Below, one piece after another: positions 46,974 through 56,503 of a stretch of 64,000 nt of DNA. The notes below the pieces were generated by a model. The model was not told where the DNA came from. It searched no databases and was given only the letters and a program-made list of their open reading frames with translations. Source of the stretch: Bin80 sp965220365 (GTDB lineage: Bacteria; Bacteroidota; Rhodothermia; Rhodothermales; Bin80); the NCBI GenBank assembly GCA_965220365.1, contig OZ244823.1, positions 372,001-436,000 of the forward strand, in the 5' to 3' direction. Numbering within the stretch: position 1 is the stretch's first letter; the number at the start of each line of letters is the position of its first letter. Position numbers and translations under genes: made by a program.

Positions 46974-48266
46974 ATGGGTGCTGCTGTATTTGTACTTGTC
47001 GTGAGCTTTTTGATTCTGCTGCTGCTGAATGTGCCAGTGGCTTATTGCCTTGGCATGGCGACCCTGCTAACCATGGCTGTAGCAGTAGATTTTGTACCCG
47101 CAGTCAGCACAACAGCGCAGCGCATTGCCACGGGCCTAGACAGTTTTACGCTACTGGCCATCCCCTTTTTCATTCTTGCAGGCAATCTGATGGGGCGGGG
47201 GGGAATTGCACGCCGTCTCATTGCACTTGCCCGCGCCTTGATTGGGGCTTTCCCCGGAGGTCTCGCGCTTGTAAATATCATTGCGTGTATGCTCTTTGGT
47301 GCGATTTCAGGTTCCGGGATCGCCGCAGCGGCTGCAATTGGATCTGTCATGCATCCCAAGATGGTTGACGGTGGCTATGCACCCGGTTTCAGCACTGCCG
47401 TCAATGTGTCCTCTGCTACAACCGGATTGCTCATCCCCCCCAGCAATGTTCTGATCGTGTATTCGCTTGCCAGCGGCACCGTATCGGTCGCTGCACTCTT
47501 CATTGCTGGATACCTGCCTGGCATTCTCATTGGCGGCTTCCTGATGGCTGTAACCGCCTTCGTCGCACACAAGAAAGGATACGGCAGGGGCGAACGCGTG
47601 GCACTTCGGGAAGTGTTCATGCACTTCGTGCACGCCCTGCCGAGCCTCACTCTGGTCGTGGTCGTCATTGGAGGGATCATCGCAGGAATCTTTACTGCGA
47701 CAGAAGCTGCTGCAATTGCCGTCCTCTATGCTCTGGCACTCGTACTGCTCTACCGTGAAATACAATTACGGGATCTCTATGATGTATTGCTCAACAGTGT
47801 GACCACGACTGCCGTAGTGATGCTCCTTATTGGCACTTCTCTGGCACTCTCCTGGGTCCTTTCTTTTGAAGGGATTCCACAGGGAATCGCTGAATCACTT
47901 TTAGCGATAAGTGATAACAAGATCGTCGTGCTTCTGCTCATCAATGTGCTGTTGTTGATGGTGGGCACCTTCATGGACATGACCCCGGCAATCCTGATCT
48001 TTACCCCCATTTTTCTGCCGGTAGTCGTGGGCTTCGGAATTGATCCTCTCCACTTCGGGATCCTGATGGTGGCGAATCTTTGCATCGGCCTCTGTACTCC
48101 TCCCGTGGGAACGGTTCTCTTTGCCGGTGCAGGAATTTCCAAGGTAAGTGTTCAGGCAATCATTCGGCCTCTGGCTCCCCTGTATATTGCGATGCTGGTG
48201 GCACTGATCCTGATCACTTTCATTCCGGAAATAACACTGCTTATTCCCCGGCTATTTGGCTTTTAA
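46974..48266 (+). CDS. TRAP transporter large permease (DctM family)
   Basis: 430 residues with about twelve hydrophobic segments. Family stretches include LDSFTLLAIPFFILAGNLMG (about 56-75), SSATTGLLIPPSNVLIVYSL and LFGAISGSGIAAAAAIGSVM. The second half repeats with MLLIGTSLALSWVLSF and LCIGLCTPPVGTVLFAGAGI. It is the Na+-driven channel of the uronate-type TRAP system. The DctP-DctQ-DctM order is complete and contiguous, in contrast to the first TRAP set. It ends 165 bp before the GntR gene. Confidence 0.94.
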   Translation: MGAAVFVLVVSFLILLLLNVPVAYCLGMATLLTMAVAVDFVPAVSTTAQRIATGLDSFTLLAIPFFILAGNLMGRGGIARRLIALARALIGAFPGGLALVNIIACMLFGAISGSGIAAAAAIGSVMHPKMVDGGYAPGFSTAVNVSSATTGLLIPPSNVLIVYSLASGTVSVAALFIAGYLPGILIGGFLMAVTAFVAHKKGYGRGERVALREVFMHFVHALPSLTLVVVVIGGIIAGIFTATEAAAIAVLYALALVLLYREIQLRDLYDVLLNSVTTTAVVMLLIGTSLALSWVLSFEGIPQGIAESLLAISDNKIVVLLLINVLLLMVGTFMDMTPAILIFTPIFLPVVVGFGIDPLHFGILMVANLCIGLCTPPVGTVLFAGAGISKVSVQAIIRPLAPLYIAMLVALILITFIPEITLLIPRLFGF

Positions 48267-48431
48267 TCTGTACTTGATAATGAAGCAATTCCATCCTGTC
48301 CTTCCACCTTGTCACCTGACGACTCGTGATCCCTTCTCCTTTTCACCAGAGAACGTGCCCTCACGATTGCTTTGTCGTATACTTTTTCTCCTCCAACAGC
48401 GTACAAGGACGCCTTTTGATTCTATTTTGTT

Positions 48432-49181
48432 ATGACCCAAAAATTCACCCCCGTGGGAAAACCTCAGTTACTCAGTCATTCGGTAGTCGAAGCCATTGAG
48501 AACTCCATCCGCAAAAACGACCTGCGGCCTGGAATGCGACTTGCCTCCGAATTAGACCTGTGTTCTCAATTTGGAGTAAGCAGGACCGTGTTGCGAGAAG
48601 CACTGCGCATGCTCTCTGGACGCGGCCTGATTCGTATTGAAAAAGGGCGTGGTATTTTCGTCTCCGAACTCTCTGCTGAGACGGTGAGCACTCCACTGCA
48701 GATGTATCTCCAGCAGCATACCGGAGACCTGAAGTACATTGACCTCATTAAGGCACGGCAACTAATTGAACCGTCAATCGCTGCCGAAGCGTCACTTCAC
48801 CATACCCCCGATGATGCAAGGCAACTCCAGGAAGACTTTGACGCAATGAGTTCATGGACCGGAGGAAATGAAGAACTCGCCAATTTGGATCTTGCATTCC
48901 ACCAACACATCGCAATCGCATCTGGTAATAGTGTTGTGCCACTTTTGATCGCACCTATCCATGCGCTCATGCCACAAGTCAAATCATCGGTCCATAAAGT
49001 GGTTGAAGATGCAAAATACTCGGCCATTGAATGGCATCGGCGCATCCTTGATGCCATTCTGGAGCGAGACCCGGAAGCTGCGCGTACCAACATGGAATAT
49101 CACCTAGTCGAATCAGGAAAACATATCTCCCGGATGTTAGCTGCCCAGACCGCATCCGAAACCCTGGAGAATGCCGCCTGA
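48432..49181 (+). CDS. GntR family regulator, FadR subfamily (FCD domain)
   Basis: 249 residues. The N-terminal winged helix-turn-helix (about 12-80) shows LRPGMRLASELDLCSQFGVS followed by RTVLREALRMLSGRGLIRIE. The C-terminal FCD domain (about 95-235) has the metal/ligand residues in LDLAFHQHIAIASGN and AIEWHRRILDAILE. Such proteins repress sugar-acid genes (UxuR/ExuR, LldR-like) and let go on binding the effector. It most likely controls this alginate locus. A perfect 16-bp palindrome at 56248 is a candidate operator, though untested. The gene is last in the plus arm and converges on the PL6 genes with a 187 bp gap. Confidence 0.92.
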   Translation: MTQKFTPVGKPQLLSHSVVEAIENSIRKNDLRPGMRLASELDLCSQFGVSRTVLREALRMLSGRGLIRIEKGRGIFVSELSAETVSTPLQMYLQQHTGDLKYIDLIKARQLIEPSIAAEASLHHTPDDARQLQEDFDAMSSWTGGNEELANLDLAFHQHIAIASGNSVVPLLIAPIHALMPQVKSSVHKVVEDAKYSAIEWHRRILDAILERDPEAARTNMEYHLVESGKHISRMLAAQTASETLENAA

Positions 49182-49368
49182 GTCAAGCCTCCCCGCACAA
49201 AACCGTACCCAAGGAAAGAATCCCCGCAGGGTGGTGTTACAAAGATTGTGAGTACCGCACAGCCTCCCGCGTACCGCTCCTTACCCTGCAATCAGAATCA
49301 CCGTGCCAAGCTGTTGTCCTAACTCCGTCAACCGCCCCCGCTGATTGCTCTCTTACATCAAGCGTCTA

Positions 49369-52104
49369 TCAGGGAGTCTCTGCTGCGAGCCGCTGTCTGA
49401 GTTGATGCAGATACAAGGAAGGGACCATCATCTCTCCCGGCCAATTTACACCTTCCTGATAGCTGCCTGCCCCAATCTGCATTCGCACCGGTACATTACT
49501 CGATAGGCCCACGATCGCACTACTACCCTTCAACGCACCTAGATAAACAGGCTGGCGTATTGCTTCCGCTTGCGGATAGACAACCTTGGCGTTCCACAGT
49601 ATCGGTGATGAACGTCCATCCAGATCCAAGATTCCATCTGAATTACCTTGGACCGTAACAGATTCGTACAAACTGGGATAGATACAACCCGCATCATAGA
49701 CGCGGCCGATCAGGCCAGCGGTCATAACATTGAATCCTCCACTGCCTTCGCAGCCAACCGTGTGCACCGCGTTCGAATGCACACGAATATTCTTCATCAA
49801 AATATGCCTGGAGTCCCGTGCATGAATCCCATAATGACCTCCCCGCCCGCGAACTGCAACCTCATCAAGCGTCACCTGAGATGCTGTATCCAGAATGATT
49901 GCCGCATCTGCATTGCCGACCTCTATATTTCGTATCCATCCATGCCGCACACCCTCAAAATACAATGCATTGTATCCGTCTTCAAGATGATGTCCTCCAT
50001 ACGGCACCTTGGCAAACTCGATACTGAGATGCTCTATACCAACCTCCACAACATTCGCCACCGCCCTCACCTGTGGTTCAAGTTCTGGCGTGAGGTTAAC
50101 TAGCAGGGGTTCTTTGATATACACTGTATTCCCTTCCAGTGCCGTGATCGTGACATCCTGGAAGTACTGTTGTCTGGTATCCGAGCCGGGATTCCCCGTG
50201 AACCACAAAATTCTCATATCCCCCGGGAAACTCAGAACCTCTGGCTTTGATACCGCCAGCATATGTGCCCCCTGGTGCCCCTGAAGGATCGAGGAGGAAG
50301 GTCCTGCTTCCTGTTTCGGGTTTGACCGGACCCAAAATACTCCACCCCGACTCGAGTACGGTGACCGTGTCCTCCCTTGCACTGTGAGCGAGTCATACAA
50401 TCCCTCAAAGTCGGCAGATACATCCATCGCACCAAGGGGCCTCTCCACACTGATCACGGTCTTGCCGATCCCGCTGCCACGCAAAATCAGACTGTCCCGC
50501 TCTAAAAAGAGTACTTGAGACAGATGAAATCGGCCCTCCGGGATCCCGATTACAACCCATCCTTGCCGGGTGTCCACTGCCTGGATCGCCCTTTTGAAGG
50601 CTTGGGTGTCGTCATTCATATCCTCACCCGTTGCGCCGTAATCAGTCACCTTCAGGGTTGATTCAAGATGGGACGGAGAATCTTCTCCCCACTGATAGCC
50701 TGCATAGGAAAAATCCGCCAGTGTGTGGGCCGTATCCTGCAGAATCTTTGGCGACCAAGGCTGTCCCCACCATGAAGGACCAACATCAGACGGGGAAAGA
50801 GGGGGATAGGTCGGCGAGGCACCTTTCCCTGATGCTGAGCCTGTGGGGGAGGGCTGCTGCATACCATGGACCCCGCTTACCAAATCCGGGTCCTCCCAGT
50901 GTATGCCATCCGGTTCCGGGATCCCCAATTGCGTACCGTAAAACACATTCCCTCTCCACATAATGTCCTCCACAGATACATACGTGGTCACGACCGGTTT
51001 GTCGCTTTCTGTGAAGAGGACGTTGTCTTGGAATAACACGTTTTCCGGTAGGAGTGTTTTTTCTCCGTCGGCTCCCAACCCGAAAAAGATGCTCACTTCT
51101 GTTCCAATAAAGGTGTTCCGGGCAATCGTCGGCCGCTTCACCTGAAAGTACCGGTTCAGGGGCGAGTTGGGAATACCATTCATCACCGAAAGGGTCGAGC
51201 GTGATGAATCGCCTTTCAACTCAGAGAAGTAGTTGTGGACGACCGTATGATCCTCCCCTATAATCCGCACCCCGCCGGTCCCTGGTTTTCCTCTGCCCAG
51301 GAACCAGTTTTCTCTGACAACCGCATGATTGCCATGGCGGAGCGTCAGGGCGCCTTGTACCTCCAGGAAAGTGTTATGGCGATAGGTATTATGCCCCGAC
51401 TTGTTTGAAATAATTTCATGCTCCCCATCGGTGCGCTCGAACAGATTGTGCCCTACTACGGTGTACGAATCCTGCATGGAGCGGCTGCTCGTGCCAATGC
51501 GAATGGTTTCGCCACCATTCTTGCCCAACTCAGGTCGTGGACCAAAATGGTTTTGATCCACCCGGTGGTGATTGGGCGTGTCGTTCGGCGGATCTTCAAG
51601 CCATACGACGAACGTGGCACCATCGTGCGTCTTCCCTGCAAAATAGCAGTGATCTACCCGGTTGTATGTACCGTACAGAGAAACCCATTTGTATTGCAAT
51701 AACCAGTTTGCGGGATTATACTCTGTCACGGCACAATTCGTCACCCGGCTATGATGCGCCATCCTGTCCGTACGAAAAGCGATCACATGCCCCCGCTCCA
51801 GCGCTCCCCGATGAAACCATAATCCCTCTACTTTCAGATACTTCCCTCCAATCCGAAGCCGGGAACGTCCCGTCAGAATCACCTCTCCCGGGGATTCTGC
51901 GCGAACCGTTATGGAATCCCCTTCTGCACCGTCCGCATCAAATACCAGATCTGCATCGTGCCACGTACCATTGGCCATAACGATTGTATCGCCCGGTCGG
52001 GCCTGACGCACCGCTTCCTGAAACTCTTCCACTGTGCTTACCCGCGTAGTATCTGGTACGACGGGTACTGCAGTTGCCAATATTAGAATGACTAGCCCAA
52101 TCAA
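49369..52104 (-). CDS. PL6 alginate lyase fused to a pectate-lyase-3 beta-helix domain
   Basis: 911 residues from a TTG at 52104 that overlaps the upstream stop; no ATG lies near. A hydrophobic start suggests a signal peptide. Residues about 20-420 are a PL6 (chondroitinase B-type) beta-helix: NGGETIRIG for calcium binding, catalytic Lys235 in ISNKSGHN and Arg256 in LTLRHGN, 21 apart as in known PL6 enzymes. Residues about 485-890 form a second beta-helix of the pectate-lyase-3 type (LKVTDYGATGEDMNDDTQAF). No T9SS sorting domain is present, unlike its neighbour. It should cleave alginate, probably in the periplasm. The second domain may bind or cut another uronic acid link. Confidence 0.85.
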   Translation of the reverse strand: MIGLVILILATAVPVVPDTTRVSTVEEFQEAVRQARPGDTIVMANGTWHDADLVFDADGAEGDSITVRAESPGEVILTGRSRLRIGGKYLKVEGLWFHRGALERGHVIAFRTDRMAHHSRVTNCAVTEYNPANWLLQYKWVSLYGTYNRVDHCYFAGKTHDGATFVVWLEDPPNDTPNHHRVDQNHFGPRPELGKNGGETIRIGTSSRSMQDSYTVVGHNLFERTDGEHEIISNKSGHNTYRHNTFLEVQGALTLRHGNHAVVRENWFLGRGKPGTGGVRIIGEDHTVVHNYFSELKGDSSRSTLSVMNGIPNSPLNRYFQVKRPTIARNTFIGTEVSIFFGLGADGEKTLLPENVLFQDNVLFTESDKPVVTTYVSVEDIMWRGNVFYGTQLGIPEPDGIHWEDPDLVSGVHGMQQPSPTGSASGKGASPTYPPLSPSDVGPSWWGQPWSPKILQDTAHTLADFSYAGYQWGEDSPSHLESTLKVTDYGATGEDMNDDTQAFKRAIQAVDTRQGWVVIGIPEGRFHLSQVLFLERDSLILRGSGIGKTVISVERPLGAMDVSADFEGLYDSLTVQGRTRSPYSSRGGVFWVRSNPKQEAGPSSSILQGHQGAHMLAVSKPEVLSFPGDMRILWFTGNPGSDTRQQYFQDVTITALEGNTVYIKEPLLVNLTPELEPQVRAVANVVEVGIEHLSIEFAKVPYGGHHLEDGYNALYFEGVRHGWIRNIEVGNADAAIILDTASQVTLDEVAVRGRGGHYGIHARDSRHILMKNIRVHSNAVHTVGCEGSGGFNVMTAGLIGRVYDAGCIYPSLYESVTVQGNSDGILDLDGRSSPILWNAKVVYPQAEAIRQPVYLGALKGSSAIVGLSSNVPVRMQIGAGSYQEGVNWPGEMMVPSLYLHQLRQRLAAETP

Positions 52105-53849
52105 TGCTTTATCAAGGTCTGCTTCATAGGATTTCCGTCCGCCTCAATGACAACAAAATAAACTCCGGGGGCAAGTCCGGACCCGTCAAACAGAACAGAA
52201 TGGTCTCCCAGACTCCGGGGACTATCCATCAATGTGGCAATCTCACGCCCTAACAGATCGTAGACACTCAACTGTACATGGCTAGGTTGCTCAAGTGTAA
52301 AGTCGATTGAAACCATAGACCGAAACGGATTCGGGTAGCCCTGAACCATTGCATGCCGTGCTTCTGGCACCGGAAGTTCAGTGGTCAGAACGGTGCTGAG
52401 GTAGGATGGCCCCACATCCTGCGAGGTAAGAGGTCTGTAGAGGACTGGGGATGAGCTGATTTCATCTGCCCCAATATCGGGTTCCCCGTCCCGCTGTTGC
52501 CCATCAATATCATCAGACACGAAATCCAGGGAAGTCGCTGCCCCCACTGCGACACTTGTATTGGAAAGAACCCATAGATCCTCGTCCGCCTGCAGTTCGG
52601 GGTCCGCAACGAGGATGCCATCAACCTGCTCAATGCCAAGTTCGGCTCCGTAAAATACATTGGACATGTAGGACACATTGGTCGGTGTGTCCTCATACTC
52701 TACAATCGGTCCATCCTGGGTCACGACCAGATTATTTACAATCTGGAGACCATCCGGGGCAAGGGACTGCTCTGAACTCCTGCCTGCTCCCATAACGAAC
52801 GTCTCCTCCACATTAACGAAAGTATTGAACGCTACCACCGCATCCTTGACCTGAAAATATCGGTTCAGCGGAGAATTCGGTACACCGTTGACGATAGCTA
52901 GGGCGGCACGATAACCTGTGCCTTGCAAATCCTGAAAATAGTTGTTGTACACCCTGTGCCGCTCCCCAATGATTCGAACTCCGCCCGACCTCGACTTTCC
53001 TTCCCCTAAAAAGTAGTTACCATAGACACTGGCTTCGTTCCCATGCCGCAGAGTAAGCGTACCAGAGGATCTGCGAAACGTGTTGTGACGAAAAACATTG
53101 TTACCGCTCTTGTTTGAGATAATTTCGATCTCTCCATCACACTCCTCAAAGAGGTTATGCTCTACAGTCACATTCGCATTCTGCATGGATCGGCTACTGG
53201 TCCCAATTCGAAGAGACTCTCCACCGTTCTTGGGTAACGGCGGGCGGTGCCCGAAGTAGTTCTGATCAATCCGGTGCCACACCGGATTATCATTGGGAGG
53301 ATCGCGCAACCAGACAACCACCGTTGCGCCGTCATGGCTTTTGCCCGCAAAATGACAATGGTCAACACGATTATGGGAGCCGTAGATTGAGACCCACTTG
53401 TATTCCGTCAAGTAACTTGAAGGATTGTAATTGGTGACGGCACAATTCGTAAGCCGGCTGTGGCTACTCAGGCGCGAAGATGAACGTCGAAATTCGATAA
53501 TATGCCCACTGCGCAACGCACCTTGATCAAACCACAAGCCATCCACCTTGAGGTAGGATCCGCCTATTTTCAGACGGGAAGAGCCTGTCAGGATTACCTG
53601 CCCTGGAGTTTCAGCTCGGAGTGTGATCGTATCTCCCTCCGCGCCTTCATTATAGAATTCAACAACGACATCGGTCCAGGTACCATTTGCCATGACAATG
53701 GTGTCTCCTGGCTCCGAAGACGCAATCGCATCCGAAAGTTCCTGCGGGGTACTAGCTACACGCTCCACCTGCGCATGAGCGACAGATGGAGCGAGAAGCA
53801 AGCACAACACACACTTAATGCTGTATTTTCTATACAGAATCCAGAACAC
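52101..53849 (-). CDS. PL6 alginate lyase with T9SS sorting domain
   Basis: 582 residues from a GTG at 53849, 4 bp after the upstream stop. A longer frame from 53894 lies inside the previous gene and precedes the signal peptide (IKCVLCLLLAPSVAHAQ). The PL6 beta-helix shows NGGESLRIG, the catalytic Lys in ISNKSGNN and the Arg in LTLRHGN, 21 residues apart. The last 75 residues are a type A sorting domain (GYPNPFRSMVSIDFTLEQPS to the terminal KQTLIKH), so it is exported by T9SS to the cell surface or medium. It depolymerises alginate by beta-elimination. It is about 50% similar by eye to the N-terminal half of the fused lyase that follows, so the two arose by duplication. Confidence 0.92.
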   Translation of the reverse strand: MFWILYRKYSIKCVLCLLLAPSVAHAQVERVASTPQELSDAIASSEPGDTIVMANGTWTDVVVEFYNEGAEGDTITLRAETPGQVILTGSSRLKIGGSYLKVDGLWFDQGALRSGHIIEFRRSSSRLSSHSRLTNCAVTNYNPSSYLTEYKWVSIYGSHNRVDHCHFAGKSHDGATVVVWLRDPPNDNPVWHRIDQNYFGHRPPLPKNGGESLRIGTSSRSMQNANVTVEHNLFEECDGEIEIISNKSGNNVFRHNTFRRSSGTLTLRHGNEASVYGNYFLGEGKSRSGGVRIIGERHRVYNNYFQDLQGTGYRAALAIVNGVPNSPLNRYFQVKDAVVAFNTFVNVEETFVMGAGRSSEQSLAPDGLQIVNNLVVTQDGPIVEYEDTPTNVSYMSNVFYGAELGIEQVDGILVADPELQADEDLWVLSNTSVAVGAATSLDFVSDDIDGQQRDGEPDIGADEISSSPVLYRPLTSQDVGPSYLSTVLTTELPVPEARHAMVQGYPNPFRSMVSIDFTLEQPSHVQLSVYDLLGREIATLMDSPRSLGDHSVLFDGSGLAPGVYFVVIEADGNPMKQTLIKH

Positions 53850-53853
53850 TAGA

Positions 53854-56220
53854 TCACTTGACCACCACCAGTTTACGCCACGTACTCTCACCATCTACAG
53901 TAAGTCTATAGAAATAGGTACCCGCTCCCTGCTGTTGCATCGAAAGGGAAACAGAGTACGAGCCTGCAGAATCATATCCCTCCTTGAGACGGGCAACGCT
54001 TCTGCCTAGCAGATCAAACACCTCCAGCGTAACATGTCCATCACGACCCAAGTGGTACGGGATCGTGGTTTCAATATTGAACGGATTGGGATAATTCTGA
54101 TCCAGTATGATATCGGTTTCGCTTGGGATAGGAGTGTCTTCTTCTATGGCTACGTTTGTTCCCGGCATCCATCGCATGTCTCCGATTCCCATTCCATCGG
54201 TTCCCATTGTAAGAAGTGGAGAACTCGCGGGGAGTGTGAAATCCAGCATGTCTGGATCAGCAAATTCAGGATCAATTTCAGAAATCTCAGCTTGTGTGGA
54301 ACTGCCGCGCAATCTGATCGGCGAAACCATGAAAACATTACTGTGCGATATGCTTGAGGTGCCCGTGAGGTCGACGCTCCAATCTGCATCAGCCTTGCTG
54401 TTTGCAATAATGCTGTTGGTGATCTGGGCCGTTTGCATATCCCTTGGCCAAATTGCACGTCCGTTGTCAAATCCACAATTGTAACAAGTGAGACGATCCA
54501 CAATAAACTCAGGCTCCGGCGTATCTGGGTCAGTATCGCCGCTGTATACCTGGATGGCTGAGCGTTTGGTATTCGCAATCGTTGTATTAGACACCTCAAA
54601 ATACTTCGCAGGGAAGAATCCCATATCCTTGCGATTATCTGCTTCATCCTTCATCCGAATCCCTTCTTTACCACTGCCACTGAGAATCGAATTGCGGAAG
54701 ATTACCGAATCTGCATAGGTCTCCGAATACTGCCGCAAAAAATTCCCGTCGCTACCAGCGACCACATCGTGGAGGTAGCTGTCGGTGACCTTAAGTACGG
54801 TTGAAGAATCGACTTCACCACGAACACGGAGCAAGTACTTGGCATTGAAATCCGTCCCGGCCTGTCCATCAATTTCAATACCGTCAAGGTGAAGGGAGTT
54901 GAGAATTTCGAAAACAACCCGCGTACTTTCATCCACTTCGTTGTTCTTGATCACTGGCCGTTCGTCTAGTCCGGCAGTTGCCCGAATCGTAAGTGGAATT
55001 GTGATATCTATGCGCTCGTCGTTGAGGTACTCACCTCCCGAATCGGTTAGTTCGATAATATCACCGGCCTCTGCTGCATCAACAGCATCCGAGAGTGTGT
55101 TTTGTCCCGCCGATACTTTGTGAACAGTAGCCGTCTTCGGGGCCCACCGGGAATCACCGGGAGTTGAACCGTCCGTACCTTTTCCGATCAGAGGACTTCC
55201 TGCCATGAGCGTAAAGTCGCCGTTTGCTGCATCAACAAACATTGGATCCACTGCATACAGATTCATAATGGTCGGTTCTCCCCCTCCGGTCCAGGCTCCA
55301 TCATCACTGACGTTGAGCGTGTCACTGTATGCTAAGGTAGCCCCCGTCTCCAGCCAAGGCGCACCCAGCGTCTTTCCGGTTCCATTTACGATGTCATAGT
55401 TATCCACCATAATCGTGTTGGTCACCGTTGAGTTCTCCGCATATTTCAGATTTAGAAAATAATGACCTACGTTGTACATGGTTACACGATCAATGACAAC
55501 TTCCGGGCCAGGTGTATTTGGATCTTGATCTCCACCGTACACGCTGATCGCATCGTTCTTAATATTCCAGAAAGTGGAATTGGAGACCTCGAAATACTTC
55601 ACATTAAAAAATCCAAACCCTGGACGATCACTGTCTTCATCGCGCGCCCGAATCCCTTCCTTGCCCGTATTGAATACCAGCGTGTTTCGGATAATGATCG
55701 AATCCGCCATGGTTTGACCGTAGGCTCGGAACGCATTTCCGTCGGATCCATGAACAATATCATGAAAGTAGCAGTCGATAATTTTGAGTACGTAGTTCTT
55801 TTTTACATTCTCTCCTGCATCGCCAGATCCACTACCGGTCCGGATCCCGTACTTGGTCGTCAGTCCCTCGTGTGCCAACCCATCAAATTCAAGACCGATC
55901 AGGGTCATATCGCCATAGAGACGAATGATGTCCTTCGTGCCGTCTTCTCCGTTATTTATCAGTACCGGGCGGTTCGTAAGCCCCGGGGCTGCCATGATCG
56001 TGAGCGAGAGCGAGCTGTCTGGCTTAAGTTCATCGTCATTTAGATACTGGCCTCCGTCCGTTGTTAAAACGAGCGTGTCTCCCGGCACAGCGGCTGCCAC
56101 CGCATCAAGTAATGTGTTCTGGCCAGCTTCCACTTCAACTTTCATCTGGGCAAAAGCAGGCTTGGCTCCCAGGAATACCAAGGCAATAATGAGCCCAAAA
56201 CAGGTGGTAATTGTACGCAT
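53854..56220 (-). CDS. Duplicated DUF4957-type beta-helix protein with T9SS sorting domain
   Basis: 788 residues with a signal peptide (about 1-25, AFAQ). The body consists of two similar halves, about 30-360 and 370-685. Each begins AGQNTL-DAV--A-PGD and GG-YLND, contains a parallel beta-helix with FH/LHD-V-GSDGN and GKEGIR--DE, and ends GTDG---GD-RW. The pattern matches DUF4957/DUF5123-type helices found beside polysaccharide lyases. I see no clear Lys-Arg PL6 pair, so it may bind rather than cut. A type A sorting domain (QNYPNPFNIETTIPYHLG to RKLVVVK) ends it. Its promoter region holds a 16-bp palindrome. Confidence 0.85.
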   Translation of the reverse strand: MRTITTCFGLIIALVFLGAKPAFAQMKVEVEAGQNTLLDAVAAAVPGDTLVLTTDGGQYLNDDELKPDSSLSLTIMAAPGLTNRPVLINNGEDGTKDIIRLYGDMTLIGLEFDGLAHEGLTTKYGIRTGSGSGDAGENVKKNYVLKIIDCYFHDIVHGSDGNAFRAYGQTMADSIIIRNTLVFNTGKEGIRARDEDSDRPGFGFFNVKYFEVSNSTFWNIKNDAISVYGGDQDPNTPGPEVVIDRVTMYNVGHYFLNLKYAENSTVTNTIMVDNYDIVNGTGKTLGAPWLETGATLAYSDTLNVSDDGAWTGGGEPTIMNLYAVDPMFVDAANGDFTLMAGSPLIGKGTDGSTPGDSRWAPKTATVHKVSAGQNTLSDAVDAAEAGDIIELTDSGGEYLNDERIDITIPLTIRATAGLDERPVIKNNEVDESTRVVFEILNSLHLDGIEIDGQAGTDFNAKYLLRVRGEVDSSTVLKVTDSYLHDVVAGSDGNFLRQYSETYADSVIFRNSILSGSGKEGIRMKDEADNRKDMGFFPAKYFEVSNTTIANTKRSAIQVYSGDTDPDTPEPEFIVDRLTCYNCGFDNGRAIWPRDMQTAQITNSIIANSKADADWSVDLTGTSSISHSNVFMVSPIRLRGSSTQAEISEIDPEFADPDMLDFTLPASSPLLTMGTDGMGIGDMRWMPGTNVAIEEDTPIPSETDIILDQNYPNPFNIETTIPYHLGRDGHVTLEVFDLLGRSVARLKEGYDSAGSYSVSLSMQQQGAGTYFYRLTVDGESTWRKLVVVK

Positions 56221-56503
56221 GTGTAAATCCGTTCTAATTAAGGGTATGTGTAATGCATTACACGTATGATGTAATACAAGTTAATAAATAGTTTCAGTAA
56301 TTGCAAACTTTTGTGTCCCTCTCTCACTTCGACCTCAAAAAGACAACCAACATATTCGCTCCTTCAATCAAAAACAAAACCATTGTAGACTTGGAGAGGA
56401 TCATTCTCTGACCTACGGACTCAATCGGGGATTCTAGACTCCCTCATGAGCACTGCGCCTCATATACCCCTGATCAATGGTCCGAATTCTACCGAGCCCT
56501 CGA
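56221..56503 (-). promoter_or_regulatory. Promoter region of the DUF4957-PL6-PL6 unit
   Basis: 283 bp, AT-rich between 56221 and 56345, that separates the heparinase gene from the DUF4957 gene and so divides the minus arm into two likely transcription units. It contains the palindrome at 56248-56263 and, 7 bp further, a partial copy TGTAATAC. No terminator hairpin with T run is evident for the upstream gene. Confidence 0.5.
56248..56263. promoter_or_regulatory. Perfect 16-bp palindrome, candidate operator
   Basis: GTGTAATGCATTACAC is an exact palindrome 28 bp upstream of the DUF4957 start codon. A half-site-like TGTAATAC follows at 56270-56277. Position and symmetry suit a dimeric regulator such as the GntR protein at 48432, or a LacI-type or other factor. 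The assignment is inference. Confidence 0.55.
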
